Assembly: GCF_018294505.1 (NCBI RefSeq)
Contig: NC_057796.1
Span: forward strand, 269,216,259 to 269,280,258
DNA length: 64,000 nucleotides
Source of the DNA: Triticum aestivum
Lineage: Eukaryota > Streptophyta > Magnoliopsida > Poales > Poaceae
Direction: 5' to 3'
Both the position numbers and the translations under genes were made by a program. The notes below the pieces were generated by a model. That model searched no databases, was not told where the DNA came from, and saw only the letters and a list, made by a program, of their open reading frames with translations. Positions 10,840-21,579 of the stretch are shown one piece after another. Position 1 is the stretch's first letter. Every line of letters begins with the position of its first letter.

Positions 10840-11976
10840 CTACGCTTCTTCCCTGGTCACGTGGTTCAGGTGACCCTTCCTGTGGTTGTTTTTGGGGTTG
10901 AAATTGTTGCGCTTGGGGGCTGGATTGTACCCACCATTGTTTGGCTTGGGTGCCGGGTTCCTTGGCTTTGGGCACTGTTTAGCATAGTGCCCTTCTTTAC
11001 CACAAGCATAGAAGGTGACCCCTGGACGGTACGTGTACTCCTTGTCCCTGGCATGAAACTGTCCGACGGGCCTTGGATCAGTAGTCGTGGATCTCCTTGC
11101 GTCTGTCCTTGGGACCTCAGTCTTGCCTCGGTTGTTGCGAGCAAGAGTCGTCTTGTCCCTCTTTCGCTTACGGATATCTTCCAAACTACGGCGTTCATTT
11201 TCCAAGGTGATGGCCTTGTCCACCAGAGTTTTAAAATCCGGAAAGGTGTGTACAATCAGTTGGCATCTTAGTGCTGGTGCCAGGCCGTCCAGGAATTTTT
11301 CCATCTTCTTATTTTCTGTCATGTGCTCGTCGTAGGCATAACGAGACAGTTGGGTAAACTGACCATTGTATTCTGTCACTGACATGCCTCTCTGCTTCAG
11401 GTCATCAAACTCTCTCTTCTTGATCTTTATGATGCTCCTGGGGATGTGTGCCCCACGGAAGCCTTCCTTGAACTCTTCCCAGGTGATGTTGTGTTCACTG
11501 GGATGCATGTGTAGGAAGTTTTCCCACCATGCTGCAGCTGCTCCAGTAAGGTAGTGTGGTGCATAAAGCACCTTCTCATGATCCGAACACTGAGCAATAA
11601 TTAGTTTCCTTTCAATGTCACGAAGCCAATCATCGGCTTCCAGCGGCCTATCGGTGTGAGCAAAAGTTGAGGGGCGAGTCTTCTCTAACTCAGATAACTT
11701 GGAATGTGGTTGATAGGGTTCACGGTGGTTTCCCATATTGATGACATGATTCATCATCTCTTGGTGCTGTTGCTGGCTTTGCTCGAAGAGACGGCATACT
11801 TGAGACAGAGCTGCTTCGCTGTCTTGTTGACTGGACTGACCCTGAGTGAAATTGTTGCTAGTCTGTGTCCCGTAAACCTCTTCTGGCTGATTGGGCATGG
11901 AGCGAGTCCACGGGCGAGACATTTTTCTAGTCTGGGGTATTATTTTGCAAAACCCATGAGAAAAACTGTGTAGCAC
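10840..11976 (-). pseudogene. Element 1 gag
   Basis: Gag packages the element RNA in virus-like particles. The ORF has a glutamine-rich N-terminus and a retrotransposon gag core with YLTGAAAAWWENF and WEEFKEGFRGAHIP. A linker then leads to a zinc-knuckle region YACGKEGHYAKQC. The knuckle is CX2C-H-C type, but its first cysteine is replaced by phenylalanine (FYAC), which should weaken RNA binding. The start codon at 11976 falls within a leader-derived stretch; the ATG at about 11919 (MSRPWTRSM) is another candidate. A TAG at 10840-10842 separates it from the protease in the same frame. Confidence 0.88.
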
Positions 11977-12247
11977 AAGGAAAATCTTGCAAAGGCAACA
12001 ATTTAAAAGACTTCAAGGTTTTTAAGAAAACATAAACAATTTTGCACGGAGAAGAACTGCTTAGCATAAATCTTACACGCGAAAAGAAAACACATGATAC
12101 ATTACTCAGGATGCGCGTACACAATCCTGACATGTTATTTAGGCTAGCGTACTACTCCGGAAAGCAGCAAACACACCAATGCAAACTAACGTACAGATAA
12201 AGCAACACATCATACAAGTAGACATAACGCGCGGCTACTCGGTGCTC

Positions 12248-13052
12248 TCAGTTGGAGATGGTGAAGATTTCCTTTCCCTTGCCGATGGCGAGACTCAGCG
12301 GTCCAGGAGAATCAACCTCCACCTCCTCTCTAGCTGGCTCCTGGCGCGTGACGCTGCGCTGCGGTGATGGTGCGGGAGCGACAGGCAGTAGAGCGGGTGC
12401 GCCAGGCGGTGCAGCTCTGACTGGAGTAGGAGCGATGACTCGATCGAACTCCTCAGTGGTAGGCAGACGGCGAGCAGTGACCAAAACGGCCGGTGCATAA
12501 GATGCTGAGGACGAGACGAATGTCAGAGGCGGCGCCGTGTGGAGCAGCTCCTTCCTGCTGGCAGGACCGCCCCGGAAAGTCCATGCGGGCAGCCACAAGA
12601 TCGTCTACGAGGTTGTCGAAAGACTCCTCCAGAGCCTTGAGATACTCCACAACCATCTCGATGGCTTCATCTCGCTCTCCCCGATGGCAGGCGAATGCAT
12701 AGTGACTGGTGTAGGGCACATGGCATGGGAGGTAGCGGTAGCGACGAGTCTTCATCGTAGGAAGGATGTCCCGAAGACGAGCTATCGCCTCACGGGCAGC
12801 CATCTGCATGGCATGCCTCTCTGTAGGCATGGCCCTTCCCACAAAACGGAAGTGACGAGCTGCAGAACGTCCTCCCTTGAATTGCACCACAGCTTGGTGC
12901 ATAGACACGTCGTCGCTGAGCTTGTGCTGATAGAGTGTGAACTCCGGGCGAGCTGCTGGCCCGATCGCGAGCTTGGTGATGGAGACGAGGAGCTTGACAA
13001 ACCCCTCGGGCACGTTCGTGAACACTCGATTCTCACAGCTGCTGCCAGCCAT
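12248..13052 (-). pseudogene. Element 1 extra ORF between 5' LTR and gag
   Basis: This is an accessory ORF in the same direction as gag, starting about 150 bp inside the element. From the ATG at 13052 it encodes about 165 good residues (MAGSSCENRVFTNVPEG...). The frame then appears to shift near 12550 and continues as a proline- and alanine-rich tail to a stop near 12248. Residues about 37-98 have a basic and amphipathic pattern (VVQFKGG, then FRFVGRAMPTERHAMQMAAR, then EAIARLRDIL) that loosely resembles a double-stranded RNA-binding fold. That resemblance is my inference. The acidic part near residue 125-160 (RGERDEAIEMVVEYLKALEE) looks helical. No retroviral enzyme motif is present. Function unknown. 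Confidence 0.6.
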
Positions 13053-13197
13053 CTACAAAAGTAGGCAAAAATTCTGAGTAGTCATGTCATAAATTTATGA
13101 TGACCAACAGAAAATAGCTACAATTGCAAAATGCTGAAAAAGCACAAAAGACGCCAATAACCGATTAGCGATCGCACCTAGTGGCTTCCTACAGTCA

Positions 13198-13216
13198 GCC
13201 TGGCTCTGATACCAAG
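13198..13216 (-). other. Primer-binding site of element 1 (initiator tRNA-Met)
   Basis: On the minus strand, a few bases inside the 5' LTR, the sequence reads TTGGTATCAGAGCCAGG. It is complementary to the 3' end of plant initiator tRNA-Met, the usual primer of this class. Together with the tract at 7470 it fixes the orientation. Confidence 0.92.
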
Positions 13217-13798
13217 CTTGTCACGACCGGTTTTTAATAAAATAATTATTGAGAGACCAATCCCTTTTACGGACCAGTAAGGAAGAATTCCTTCTCACTG
13301 GTAGACAATATCTTGGTCACAGAAGAAAAATACCAGGAGTACTGAATATAATACAAGGTTGAGCGGGGACTGCCCAACAATTTATTACACGCACGCCGAT
13401 AAAACAAGACGGTGGATAGGGTAGCATACTACTAACTCACGATAATAACGGTGGTGGAAATATCACCGCGAAGCGAGTGATATGACTCCTGAAGACTATA
13501 GCTCTTCGAGCATCGGAGTGAGGCTCGAGGAGACTTATTGCGGGTGGCGGAAGCGTATATAATACAAGTGACCAATATCCGGGATCGCGCGGGACTGACT
13601 GGGACTCCTCTAGGCGTCGGACGCGCTATCAAACTCTTCATCCAAGAGATCGCTTTCGTCAACATCTGGCCAAATCAACAAGCCAGGTGAGTACTATGAA
13701 AGTACTCGCAAGACAGTTCGGACATAAGATATAACAAATGTAAACATGAAGCATAAGAGCAAGTTAACCAGTGCGTTCAGACATAGAGATAATAAATA

Positions 13799-14084
13799 CT
13801 GGGTGCCAAACGAGGGTCTAAATGACTCCTCGAGCGGAAACTGCAAAATAGTAATACTGGTGCCAAACGAGGGTCTGAATGACTCCTCGAACGGAAACTG
13901 CAGAATAGTAATACTGGTGCCAAACGAGGGTCTGAATGACTCCTCGAACGGAAACTGCAGAATAGTAATACTGGTGCCAAACGAGGGTCTGAATGACTCC
14001 TCGAGCGGAAACTGCAGAATAGCAATACTGGTGCCAAACGAGGGTCTGAATGACTCCTCGAGAGGAAACTGCGAGAATAATAAT
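13799..14084. repeat. 57-bp minisatellite in the right LTR (5 units)
   Basis: Units start near 13799, 13857, 13914, 13971 and 14028. The count matches the first block of the left LTR and supports reading the four-unit block at 4038 as a duplicated assembly of the same array. Confidence 0.93.
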
Positions 14085-15979
14085 GCCACAGTCGGGCGTC
14101 GGGGCGACACCACATAAAGGGCTTATAACAGAAAATAAAGACACTGCATGCCACAGTCGGACGTCTGAGCGACATCACATAAAGGGCTTATATTTAAAGT
14201 AAGAAACAAAAACACGCCACAGTCGGACGTCTGAGCGACATCACATAAAGGGCTTATATTGTAGCTCAATAATTCAATAGTTCGGGAACATAAATTATCA
14301 CAAGTATGAGACAAATATAAAGTCAGTCCATCCACAGGAATAATAATTAAACTGCATTTACCACTTGAGCTTGTTCACCGGGGACAAGGTTTCCACGCGA
14401 ATAGATATGGATATATTGATTACACTACTTGATCATGGATACAATGACTTGGAAGAATTTGACTCTGCAGAGTTTGTACTTAACCACAGCCAACGGATTT
14501 GCGTAGTCACAGGGACTAGTTCCGTTTACGGTGTTTTAGAAGAAACACGTCTAACCAGTACACACCCAATTCAACATTCCCGAAGCCAGGGATCACCCTC
14601 AGCAACGTTCAAGAAAAACCTTGAGACGGGGAGGCTACAACCTCGCGTAGCATGGGATCAAATTTCTATACGCGCGCTCTAAGGGGGTGCCCCCCCTCTC
14701 GGTCCCAACCGGAAACACCCATGCCCCCTGACCGGATGACTGGCTTTAATCCTGGGCCAAGGTACCATCATCCCGGCCTCTCTGTTTGGTGTGTACACGG
14801 AAAGAGGTTACCAACTTACTAAACCGCATCCTGGCAAATGAAACATGTGGTAGTACGGAAGGGGGAAAGGACGATAACGTGACTCCGTCCACGTTAACGT
14901 TGGAAATAGTCGGATGGCGCAAGGCTGGTATGCTACAACAGTACCACCTTGCTGTCCTTCATGTCACCACATGATTAGGCCATCTCTCATCAGAGATCAT
15001 CGCAACTTTGGAACATGCGGGTAGTTGCCTCACAAGCAACGAGGTATTCACCGACACTCATATGTCACGCACAAACTTTCACGCAAACATGTAAAACACC
15101 TGTCATATCAAATGTTCAAAACATGCTTGCCTGGTTCGGAGAAGTCGGAGTCTAGCTCGGCGAAGTTCGCGGCTCTGTCACCTCTTCCGGAACCTACGGC
15201 AATAACGATAACGGGCACTAACGTGAAAACCAACGCGTGCACAGAAACTTCTCTAAATTTTTTCCAAATAAATCTCATAAAAAACTAGACAAAATTTTAA
15301 GACTGTCAGAAAAAGAATCACTCAAAAATCCCTTTTAAATAAAAAGTTATAAAGGTTTCTGTCCAGGGACTTATCTGTAATGAAACAGAAAAGTTCCAGG
15401 GTTTAAACTGAGAAACCAGAAAACGCTTCGGTAAGAAATGCGCTAGCTAAAGAGGGAAAACGTATTTTGCCCGAGGGCGCCAACAGAAAACGGTTCGCGA
15501 AAGAATAGAACAGAGGCTGACATGCGGGGTCCACATGTCAGGTTTGAAAAGCTCGCCGACGCCCGAAGACTGCGGTGGACGCCGGCGTCGAACCACGGCG
15601 AGTCAGGAGGATCGGAGGGTACCAAGAGCTTCAGCTTGTTCTTCCGCGTCGGTGGGTGGTGGACTCGGCCAACGGGGAGCACCACGTCGACGGCGACACT
15701 TTCTCCGGCGGACGGCGGCTCGGGTGAGGGTGGAGAACTCCGGTGGTGGGCTGCAAACTTCGAATTGAAGCGCGGGTCAGAAGGAGAGATGCATAGTGAA
15801 GCTACTGGCAAGAGATGGGAGGCGGAGGCGCACGCACGGGGGAGAATCGAGCTGGATCCCGTGGCAGGTCGCGGCGGCCGGAGTCGGGGACGGAGACCTC
15901 CTCGGGGCTCTTCCAGTGGCTAGGCGTGCTCTAGGTGGAGTGCAGGGATGGTGTGTGCTCGAGTTGAAGCTCGGGGCCT

Positions 15980-15989
15980 CTATTTATAG
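15980..15989 (-). promoter_or_regulatory. TATA box of element 1 (5' LTR)
   Basis: CTATAAATAG on the minus strand lies in the 5' LTR, upstream in element orientation of a GC-rich leader. It is the likely core promoter for the genomic RNA. Confidence 0.72.
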
Positions 15990-17287
15990 GCGGATCGACG
16001 GGGTGGCCGTGAACGGAGAATCTCCGGCGAGCGATTACGGCGATGCAGTGGATTGGCAGGAGGTTTGAGTGGCCAGGCAGCATCAGTGGAAGTTACTGGT
16101 GTCATTCCCCCGCTAATCTCGGCTGGTCTTGGCGTAACGGCGCCGGTCCACGGTGGGGTGGCCGCACGGGCACGTCGGCGGCAGAGAGCGCGCTCCGCGC
16201 CCTGCGGTTCACGACGAGAGTGGCAGCACGTTCGGGGGAGTGGAAGGCCACGCGGCGAGCTCCGGTGGCTTGGGCGGCGCTGGGTGGCGCCGTCGGCGCC
16301 GTGTCTCTCGCTGGCGGCCGCAAAGCCGCCGCTGGCGTCGGTCACGGGGCGGCGCACCTTCTGCTGCTCGTCGCCGACGTCCGCAAGGTGCCAGACGCTC
16401 GTGCGGTGCAGAGGACAAGGGGGAGGGGACAGGGAACACGGCGACACAACGGCACTGGCGAGATCGACGTCGGGTTCTGAAGAAAACGACAACAAGCCAC
16501 TGAACTGTTCTCTGAATTTTCTGAACCTGAGTTTGACAATGCACTGCAGGTGTTCGACAGAAAGATTTGGCAAGTAGAAAAAAATTTCTGGGGCTGTAAC
16601 TTGGTGAGGTGACCACTCAATGCACCCAGAGGCTGCCTGGTTTTACTTGGAATTTTTGGAGAAGGGTTTGAATGAATTTCACCAAATTTGACAAATCTGT
16701 TCCAAACTTGCAGCAAGTGTAGTTTGAAAAATTTGAACTGAAGACCAGTGGATCTTCATGGATCTTGGTTGAGGGTTCAAAGGACTAGGAAGGGGAGTTG
16801 GTTTGGGGGCGAAAATCAAAACAGAAAGTGGAGTTCCTTTGTAAATCTCTAAGTGCTAGAAGAGAAGACAGAAATTTATTTGAATAAGATTTAAATGAAA
16901 AATAATCACATGGGGAGGTTCAACTTGCTGGATTTGATGTAAATCATGGTCCAAAGGTGAGGGAAGGGTTAGGAGAGAGAGTATTTGCACTAAGGTCATG
17001 GCAAGAGAGAATTGTTGAAAGTGGCAAAGGATTATTCCAAAAGCCATAGTGCAAATTTCAAGGAGATTTTCAAAAGGCATTTTCCCAAGTGAAAAGTATT
17101 TTGTCTTGAGTCCAAAAGAAAAGCAAGAACCTCCAAGACCAAAAACAGATCTTGGGTGAATCCAAATAAAACTTTGCCATAAAAAAAATTTGAAAAGGGA
17201 GAGTTCTTTTGAGGAAATTTTTTAAATCACCTCCCTCAAGTCAAATAAAATCTTTTGAAAAATCCAAATAAAAACTTGGGTGTCACA

Positions 17288-17292
17288 CCGAC
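17288..17292. repeat. Target site duplication CCGAC, right copy (element 1)
   Basis: It directly follows the right LTR end and matches 2961-2965. Counting one copy only, the F-box reading frame is restored across the insertion. Confidence 0.95.
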
Positions 17293-17424
17293 GGTGGCGC
17301 CCCCTATGGCTCCTCACCCCTGTCGACCTCCTCGACGCCCACGAGCTCTGCCATGGCTATCGCAAAAGCTTCGATGCGTTCTCCCAGATCCTCGGTAGTC
17401 ACCATGGCCCAATCAGAGGCCTTA
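17293..17424 (+). pseudogene. F-box protein gene, continuation, cut by CACTA-1
   Basis: The frame left at 2965 resumes here with RWRPLWLLTPVDLLDA, the second half of the F-box, where RWRPLW follows ALSR as in the grass family. It runs for about 44 codons into a conserved FDAFSQILGSHHGPI segment, which in relatives leads to the LRR part. It is then cut at 17425 by the CACTA terminus. No stop or frameshift lies in the surviving 111 or so codons. The rest of the gene must lie beyond the far end of CACTA-1, outside the window. Confidence 0.87.
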
Positions 17425-17439
17425 CACTACAAAAAAATG

Positions 17440-17665
17440 ACACATCCGTGACATTTTGGGTCGAACAAAATTTTTTCTGTCATACTTATGACACTTCTAT
17501 GACGATAATTGTGACAAAACCCGGTATCATCATAGATGTGGTGGGGTCCTACTTCTATGACAAAAAATCATGACAGAAAATGGGCTTTTCTTGATGGGAG
17601 GGCTGGAGACGCAGTTGCATGACATTCTTTGGGCCGTCCATGACGGAAAAACCATGGTAGAAGCG
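17440..17665. repeat. Subterminal TGACA-type motifs of CACTA-1
   Basis: Short motifs of the form (T/C)(A/G)TGAC(A/G) or their complement occur at least eight times here (for example tccgtgaca, tctgtcata, ttatgacac, tctatgacg, tcatgacag, gcatgacat, ccatgacgg). The same block is found in CACTA-2 at 58293-58510. Such arrays bind the element's transposase in known CACTA systems; binding here is inference. Confidence 0.7.
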
Positions 17666-17934
17666 AGGGCGAGGACAATATCGGGGAGTTCCCGGTTACG
17701 GTGGGTGGTCGGGGGCCGAGCGATGCGGGTTTCTCTTGTACGTACGCGCGTGTGTGGGAGGCGTTGCGCTCTAACTGAACCCAGGCGAGGCATTGGGCTC
17801 TAACTGAACCCGAGCGATTGCACTGCAGGCTACGCGTTACTAAACCCGAGCGATCGATCGATCTCTTGCTGTTAACTGACCCGAGTGATTCCTTCGCTAC
17901 TTTTGCTAACTAAAGCCGATCGATGCTGCCTCTG

Positions 17935-18420
17935 GATGAATAGTGAGCGTTGTTTGGGGGTTTGGATGAACAGTTCCCGGTGGGGGGTTGGATGAGCAGG
18001 ACCCCGTGGTAGTAGAGGCCGTTGCCGCTGGATGAACAGGACCCGGGTCGATCAAGCCGGTGGATGAACAGGACCCCGTGGAGGGCTGGATGAACAGGAC
18101 CACCCCGTGGAGGGCTGGTTGGACAGTAGCCAGTGGAGGGATGGTTGAACAGTAGCCGGTGGAGGGTTGGATGAACAGTAGCCCGTGGAGGGGTGGTTGA
18201 ACAGGACCCCGTGGAGAGGGCTGGTTGAACAGTAGCCGGTGGAGGAGCGCGCGGTGGAGGCTGGATGAATAGGAGCCCGTGGATGAACAATCACAGGTTG
18301 AGGCTGGAGGAGGTCGACGGTGGATGAACAGGAGCCCGTGGAGGCAGTCAACGGTGGATGAATAGTAGCCCGTGCAGGCACTCGACGGTGGAGATGAACA
18401 GTATCCCGTGGAGTCCCGTT
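17935..18420. repeat. CACTA-1 minisatellite (about 25-30 bp unit)
   Basis: Degenerate units built on gtggagggctggatgaacag or gtggaggggtggttgaacag, separated by tagcc or gacccc, repeat through this stretch. All frames stay open on the minus strand in places, giving low-complexity apparent proteins that I do not regard as genes. The same array occurs in CACTA-2 at 58790-59300. Confidence 0.88.
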
Positions 18421-18568
18421 TTGTGGTATGCCACACCCCTCCCGATGAACAGGACCCCTGTTTCGACTGTAGCGCTCCAACACAAGTCCGCTTCCTCCGT
18501 TTTGCGGTACGCCACACCCCTCCCGATCAACATGACCCCGTTTCGACCGTTTTGCGGTACGCCAGATC

Positions 18569-18573
18569 CCTCC
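18569..18573. repeat. Target site duplication CCTCC, left copy (element 2)
   Basis: CCTCC precedes the TGTTGGGG start of the left LTR and is repeated at 32258-32262 after the right LTR. Confidence 0.93.
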
Positions 18574-19098
18574 TGTTGGGGATATTACTACTGGGTGTAA
18601 ACCGGCCAGGAGAGGCTGGGTTATCCCCATGATGAGTTATTATCTTTGAAGCCCATGAAGACAAAGACGTTGGCGCTTTATGAAGGCCCAGGGCCCAAAG
18701 GCGGATTAAGGACTGTAGACATAAACTGACATTTATATGTAACTTGTGTTGTAAGATAGGAAGAGTAGAGACCGGGCCGGACACGTTTATGAGCCGGCCT
18801 CGGGATCCTGTGAACCGACGGGCGTCAACCCATGTATATAAGGGGATGACCCGGCAGCGGTTTAGGGACAACAAACAACAACTCGAGAACCAGGCATAGC
18901 GGATTCGCTCCTTCGTGATCGAAACCCTAGCAATTCCGCAACAACTGGATCATAGGCTTTTTCCTTCACCGCAAGGGGCCGAACCAGTATAAACTCCCTA
19001 CGTCCTTTGTCCGCTTTAACCCCTTTAAGCTAACCCGTCGTGATGGCTCCACGACTAAGTCCTTTCTCTAGGACATCTGCCGTGACAAAACCACGACA
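18574..19098 (+). repeat. Element 2 5' LTR
   Basis: It runs from TGTTGGGGAT to ACCACGACA, 525 bp. A TATATAAG box lies at 18835-18842, about 260 bp into the LTR, in a context that reads as a plus-strand core promoter. Confidence 0.95.
18835..18842 (+). promoter_or_regulatory. TATA box of element 2
   Basis: TATATAAG is present in both LTRs (second copy near 31995). It supports plus-strand transcription of the element. Confidence 0.72.
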
Positions 19099-19100
19099 GT

Positions 19101-19118
19101 TGGCGCCCACCGTGGGGC
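19101..19118 (+). other. Primer-binding site of element 2
   Basis: TGGCGCCCACCGTGGGGC lies two bases after the 5' LTR. TGG is the complement of the CCA tail of a tRNA. I do not assign the tRNA. Element 4 has a near-identical site (TGGCACCCACCGTGGGGC). Confidence 0.82.
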
Positions 19119-19186
19119 TTTCGCACGATGGTTTCGAGTTCTTAGAGGGCAGCTTTGAAGGGCTCAAGGGATACGCTGTGGGCCAG

Positions 19187-21157
19187 ATGACTAAGAGTCG
19201 TCGCGGCAAGCTCTACATCGACGACGCAGGTTGGGGCCCCGAGGTCGGCTCAATTGAGTACGGGTACCGGGTCCCCTTCGGCGGCATTCATGTTTTCATT
19301 GGCAAGATCGGCGAACTGGGCCCTGAGCCGGACACCTGCACCAACATCATCGAGACGGCTCAGCATGCGAGACCTGCCCGGATTCAGCCTGCCATGAAGC
19401 GTGCCTTCGTGGGAGTCATCCATGGAGCGGAATCTGAGGTTAGATCGACATCTGGTGGTGAGACCGTTGTTTATTATGATGACGAGTCATCGACCGGAGA
19501 GACCGAGTCACTGTACCAATTGCAAGATGGCCGGATTGGGGGTTGTTCCGATGGCGACAGTATTCCGGACCCCTTTGATACGCCGAGCCGTGTTGCAATC
19601 TTCATGGCCGGTACACAGCCTACGCTGCACTCTTCGACCGCAGCGACGATGGTTTCCGGATCAGTAGCGGCGACAGCAGCCGGGGCAGGAGGCCATGTGC
19701 GACCGCCGGCTCAGGTTTTATCTGACTTATTTGACGCTTTGGCAACACTGATGGCTGAAGTTAACCCGGAGAATCAGGAGGAGCGTAATGCGGAAATCGC
19801 AAAGGTAAAGGATCAGATAACTCAGGCCAAGGCAGATCTGGCAGCCGAAGATACCAGGATGGCCGCGGATCGGGCCGAGTTGGAGGCACAGGCTTACCGG
19901 CTTATGTTGGATCAGAGCGCGTCAAACGATGTCATGAGGAGGAGGCACCGGTCTCACCTGCCTCCGGTTTATGAGGCCAGGAACCTCTTTGATACCCCAG
20001 GGGCCGGAACTAGTAATCCACCAGTGGTAAACCGGACGGAGGCACCTGGAACGGGAGCGCCGGTTCAGCCGCACCCGACGGACCCACCTCGTCAGAACAA
20101 TGTCTTGTCACAGCACATCCCAACACCACCGGGTCATTACTCTAACCCGTTGGATAACATTGTTGCCGCGGCTTCACGATTGGCAGCTCTCCCAATTGAA
20201 GGTGAGTCCCCAGTAGTGGTTGAGACACGGCGGGCTAGGGAGCTCCTTCAGACGGCCTTGACTCAGCAGCAGGCTTATTCATACAGCCGCGAGAGGATTC
20301 ATTCCACTCCCTGCCCAAGCCGGAGCTACAGCAGGCGCCTTGATGAACCGACCGTACCAAGTAGTGCACGGGACTGTAATCCGCCCCGTGGCCATAACCC
20401 GGCGGGTGGTGGCGCTGATGCTCAGAACATGGTATACCAAGGAAGAGCGCGCCGAGAAGCCGAGTTAGCGGCTCAGTATGCGGCCCGCCAACTCACCCCA
20501 GTTCGTCCGACAACTTCGGTGGAGCCAGGAGTTACCTCCAGCTCTTTGGGAGTGCAGTGCCTTGTTCCGGCTCTACGCAATGTACGACTGCCCAAGGACT
20601 TCAAGGGTCCACGTAAAGTGCCCAATTACACTGCCGATCTATCCCCCGAGTCATGGGTCGAAAGCTATGAGATGGCGATGGAGATGTTGGATGTGGATGA
20701 TGCGGCGTGCGCTAAATACTTCACCATGATGTTGGAAGGAATGGCTCGCACTTGGCTGAAAAACTTACCAGCTAACTCCATTGGGTCATGGGCCGAGTTA
20801 AGGGCCCGGTTTATTCATAATTTCAAAGACACGTGCAAACAGCCCATGTCAATTGTGGACTTAGCTGCCTGTGTCTAGGAGGAAGGAGAATCAACAACCC
20901 ATTGGGTGCGCCGGGTTTCGGAAATTTTGCATTCATCAGACCACATCAACGCTGATACAGCAGTTTTAACGTTGGAAGGCAATTGCCGATTTACACCTCT
21001 GAAGTTGAAGTTGGGACAGCTCAAACGTCACTGCAATGACATGGGGACTCTTATGGCAGCCTTGGTGAAGTATGTCGATTCTGACAGTACCAAGGATCCT
21101 GAATCTGACGATGACAAGAAAGGGAAGGGAAAGAAGAGCGGCAGCACCAAAGGGTAG
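19187..21157 (+). pseudogene. Element 2 gag
   Basis: This is Gag of a Tat-type element. The frame is open from inside the LTR, so the true start is uncertain; the first ATG inside the element in this frame lies near 19187 (MTKSRRGKLY). A helical, charged middle region near 19770-19900 (QITQAKADLAAEDTRMAADR) precedes the gag core at 20630-20870, with ESWVESYEMAMEMLDVDD and MLEGMARTWLKNLP, and WAELRARFIHNF. A TAG at 20876-20878 breaks the core, and the same frame then continues with THWVRRVSEILHSS to 21157. After that the frame shifts into a stretch with a CPKHGSR- and WKDCHIMEEF-type zinc-binding region (21230-21400). Confidence 0.85.
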
Positions 21158-21579
21158 CAGCATAACCCGACAGGTCATGGAAACAGATACTAACGCGCAG
21201 GATAAAGGCCAGCGTCGTAAGGGTAAACCGCCCCCGCGTGGTGGAGTACCAAGTCCCAATCCGGAGCGCCTGTCTCACCTGTTAAACCAGCCTTGCCCGA
21301 AGCACGGGTCGCGGGATAAGCCGGCCACACACCTCTGGAAGGATTGTCATATTATGGAGGAGTTTAAAAATTCAGATTTTTTCGGTATGATCATGGACCG
21401 GGCGGTGGTTCAGGCCCCGGTCTCATGGACCGGGTTACGGTGGAGGCAGTTCCGGTTCAGGATTTCACGGTAATCAAGGTTGACATGCCAATCAAGGCAG
21501 TCAGGGCAACCAAGGTGGTTATAATCATCAGGGGAGTCAGCAGCAGCAGCAGTCGGGTTACCAGAGCAACCTGAAGCAG

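Larger units (their letters stand above)
2966..17287 (-). mobile_element. Element 1: Ty3/Gypsy chromovirus, complete with both LTRs
   Basis: This full-length element has long LTRs (2966-7469 and 13219-17287), TG...CA ends and a perfect CCGAC duplication. In minus-strand order it runs 5' LTR, a primer-binding site complementary to initiator tRNA-Met, an extra ORF, gag, protease, reverse transcriptase, RNase H, integrase, a chromodomain-like C-terminus, a polypurine tract and the 3' LTR. Protease before RT and integrase last defines Ty3/Gypsy. The GPY/F-like and chromodomain-like tail and the very long LTRs point to the Tekay/Del chromoviruses, though I cannot name the family. The coding region has at least two TAG stops, one TGA, one TAA and frame changes, so this copy is not autonomous. 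It disrupts an F-box gene. The apparent length is inflated by about 435 bp by a probable assembly error at 3935. Confidence 0.95.
13219..17287 (-). repeat. Element 1 right LTR (5' LTR)
   Basis: It is 4069 bp with TGTCACGACC and GTGTCACA ends. It contains five 57-bp units near 13799-14084 and the TATA box at 15980-15989. It is the promoter-bearing copy for the element transcript, which runs to the left. Confidence 0.95.
17425..18573 (+). mobile_element. CACTA-1 transposon, left end
   Basis: It begins with CACTACAAAAAAATGACACA, a CACTA-type terminal inverted repeat, preceded by TTA (17422-17424), a possible 3-bp target duplication. The first 230 bp are rich in TATGACA/TGTCATA-like motifs in both directions, the usual transposase-binding subterminal repeats. 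From about 17935 a minisatellite begins. No transposase ORF is seen. At 18573 the element is interrupted by element 2 and it resumes at 32258. The far terminus (TAGTG) is not in the window. Confidence 0.88.

Noticed and set aside
17906..18632. Serine-, proline- and threonine-rich minus-strand frames in CACTA-1 (and 58728-59578 in CACTA-2)
   Set aside because: They are minisatellite translations; one even runs through a run of N. No conservation of frame between the two CACTA copies.
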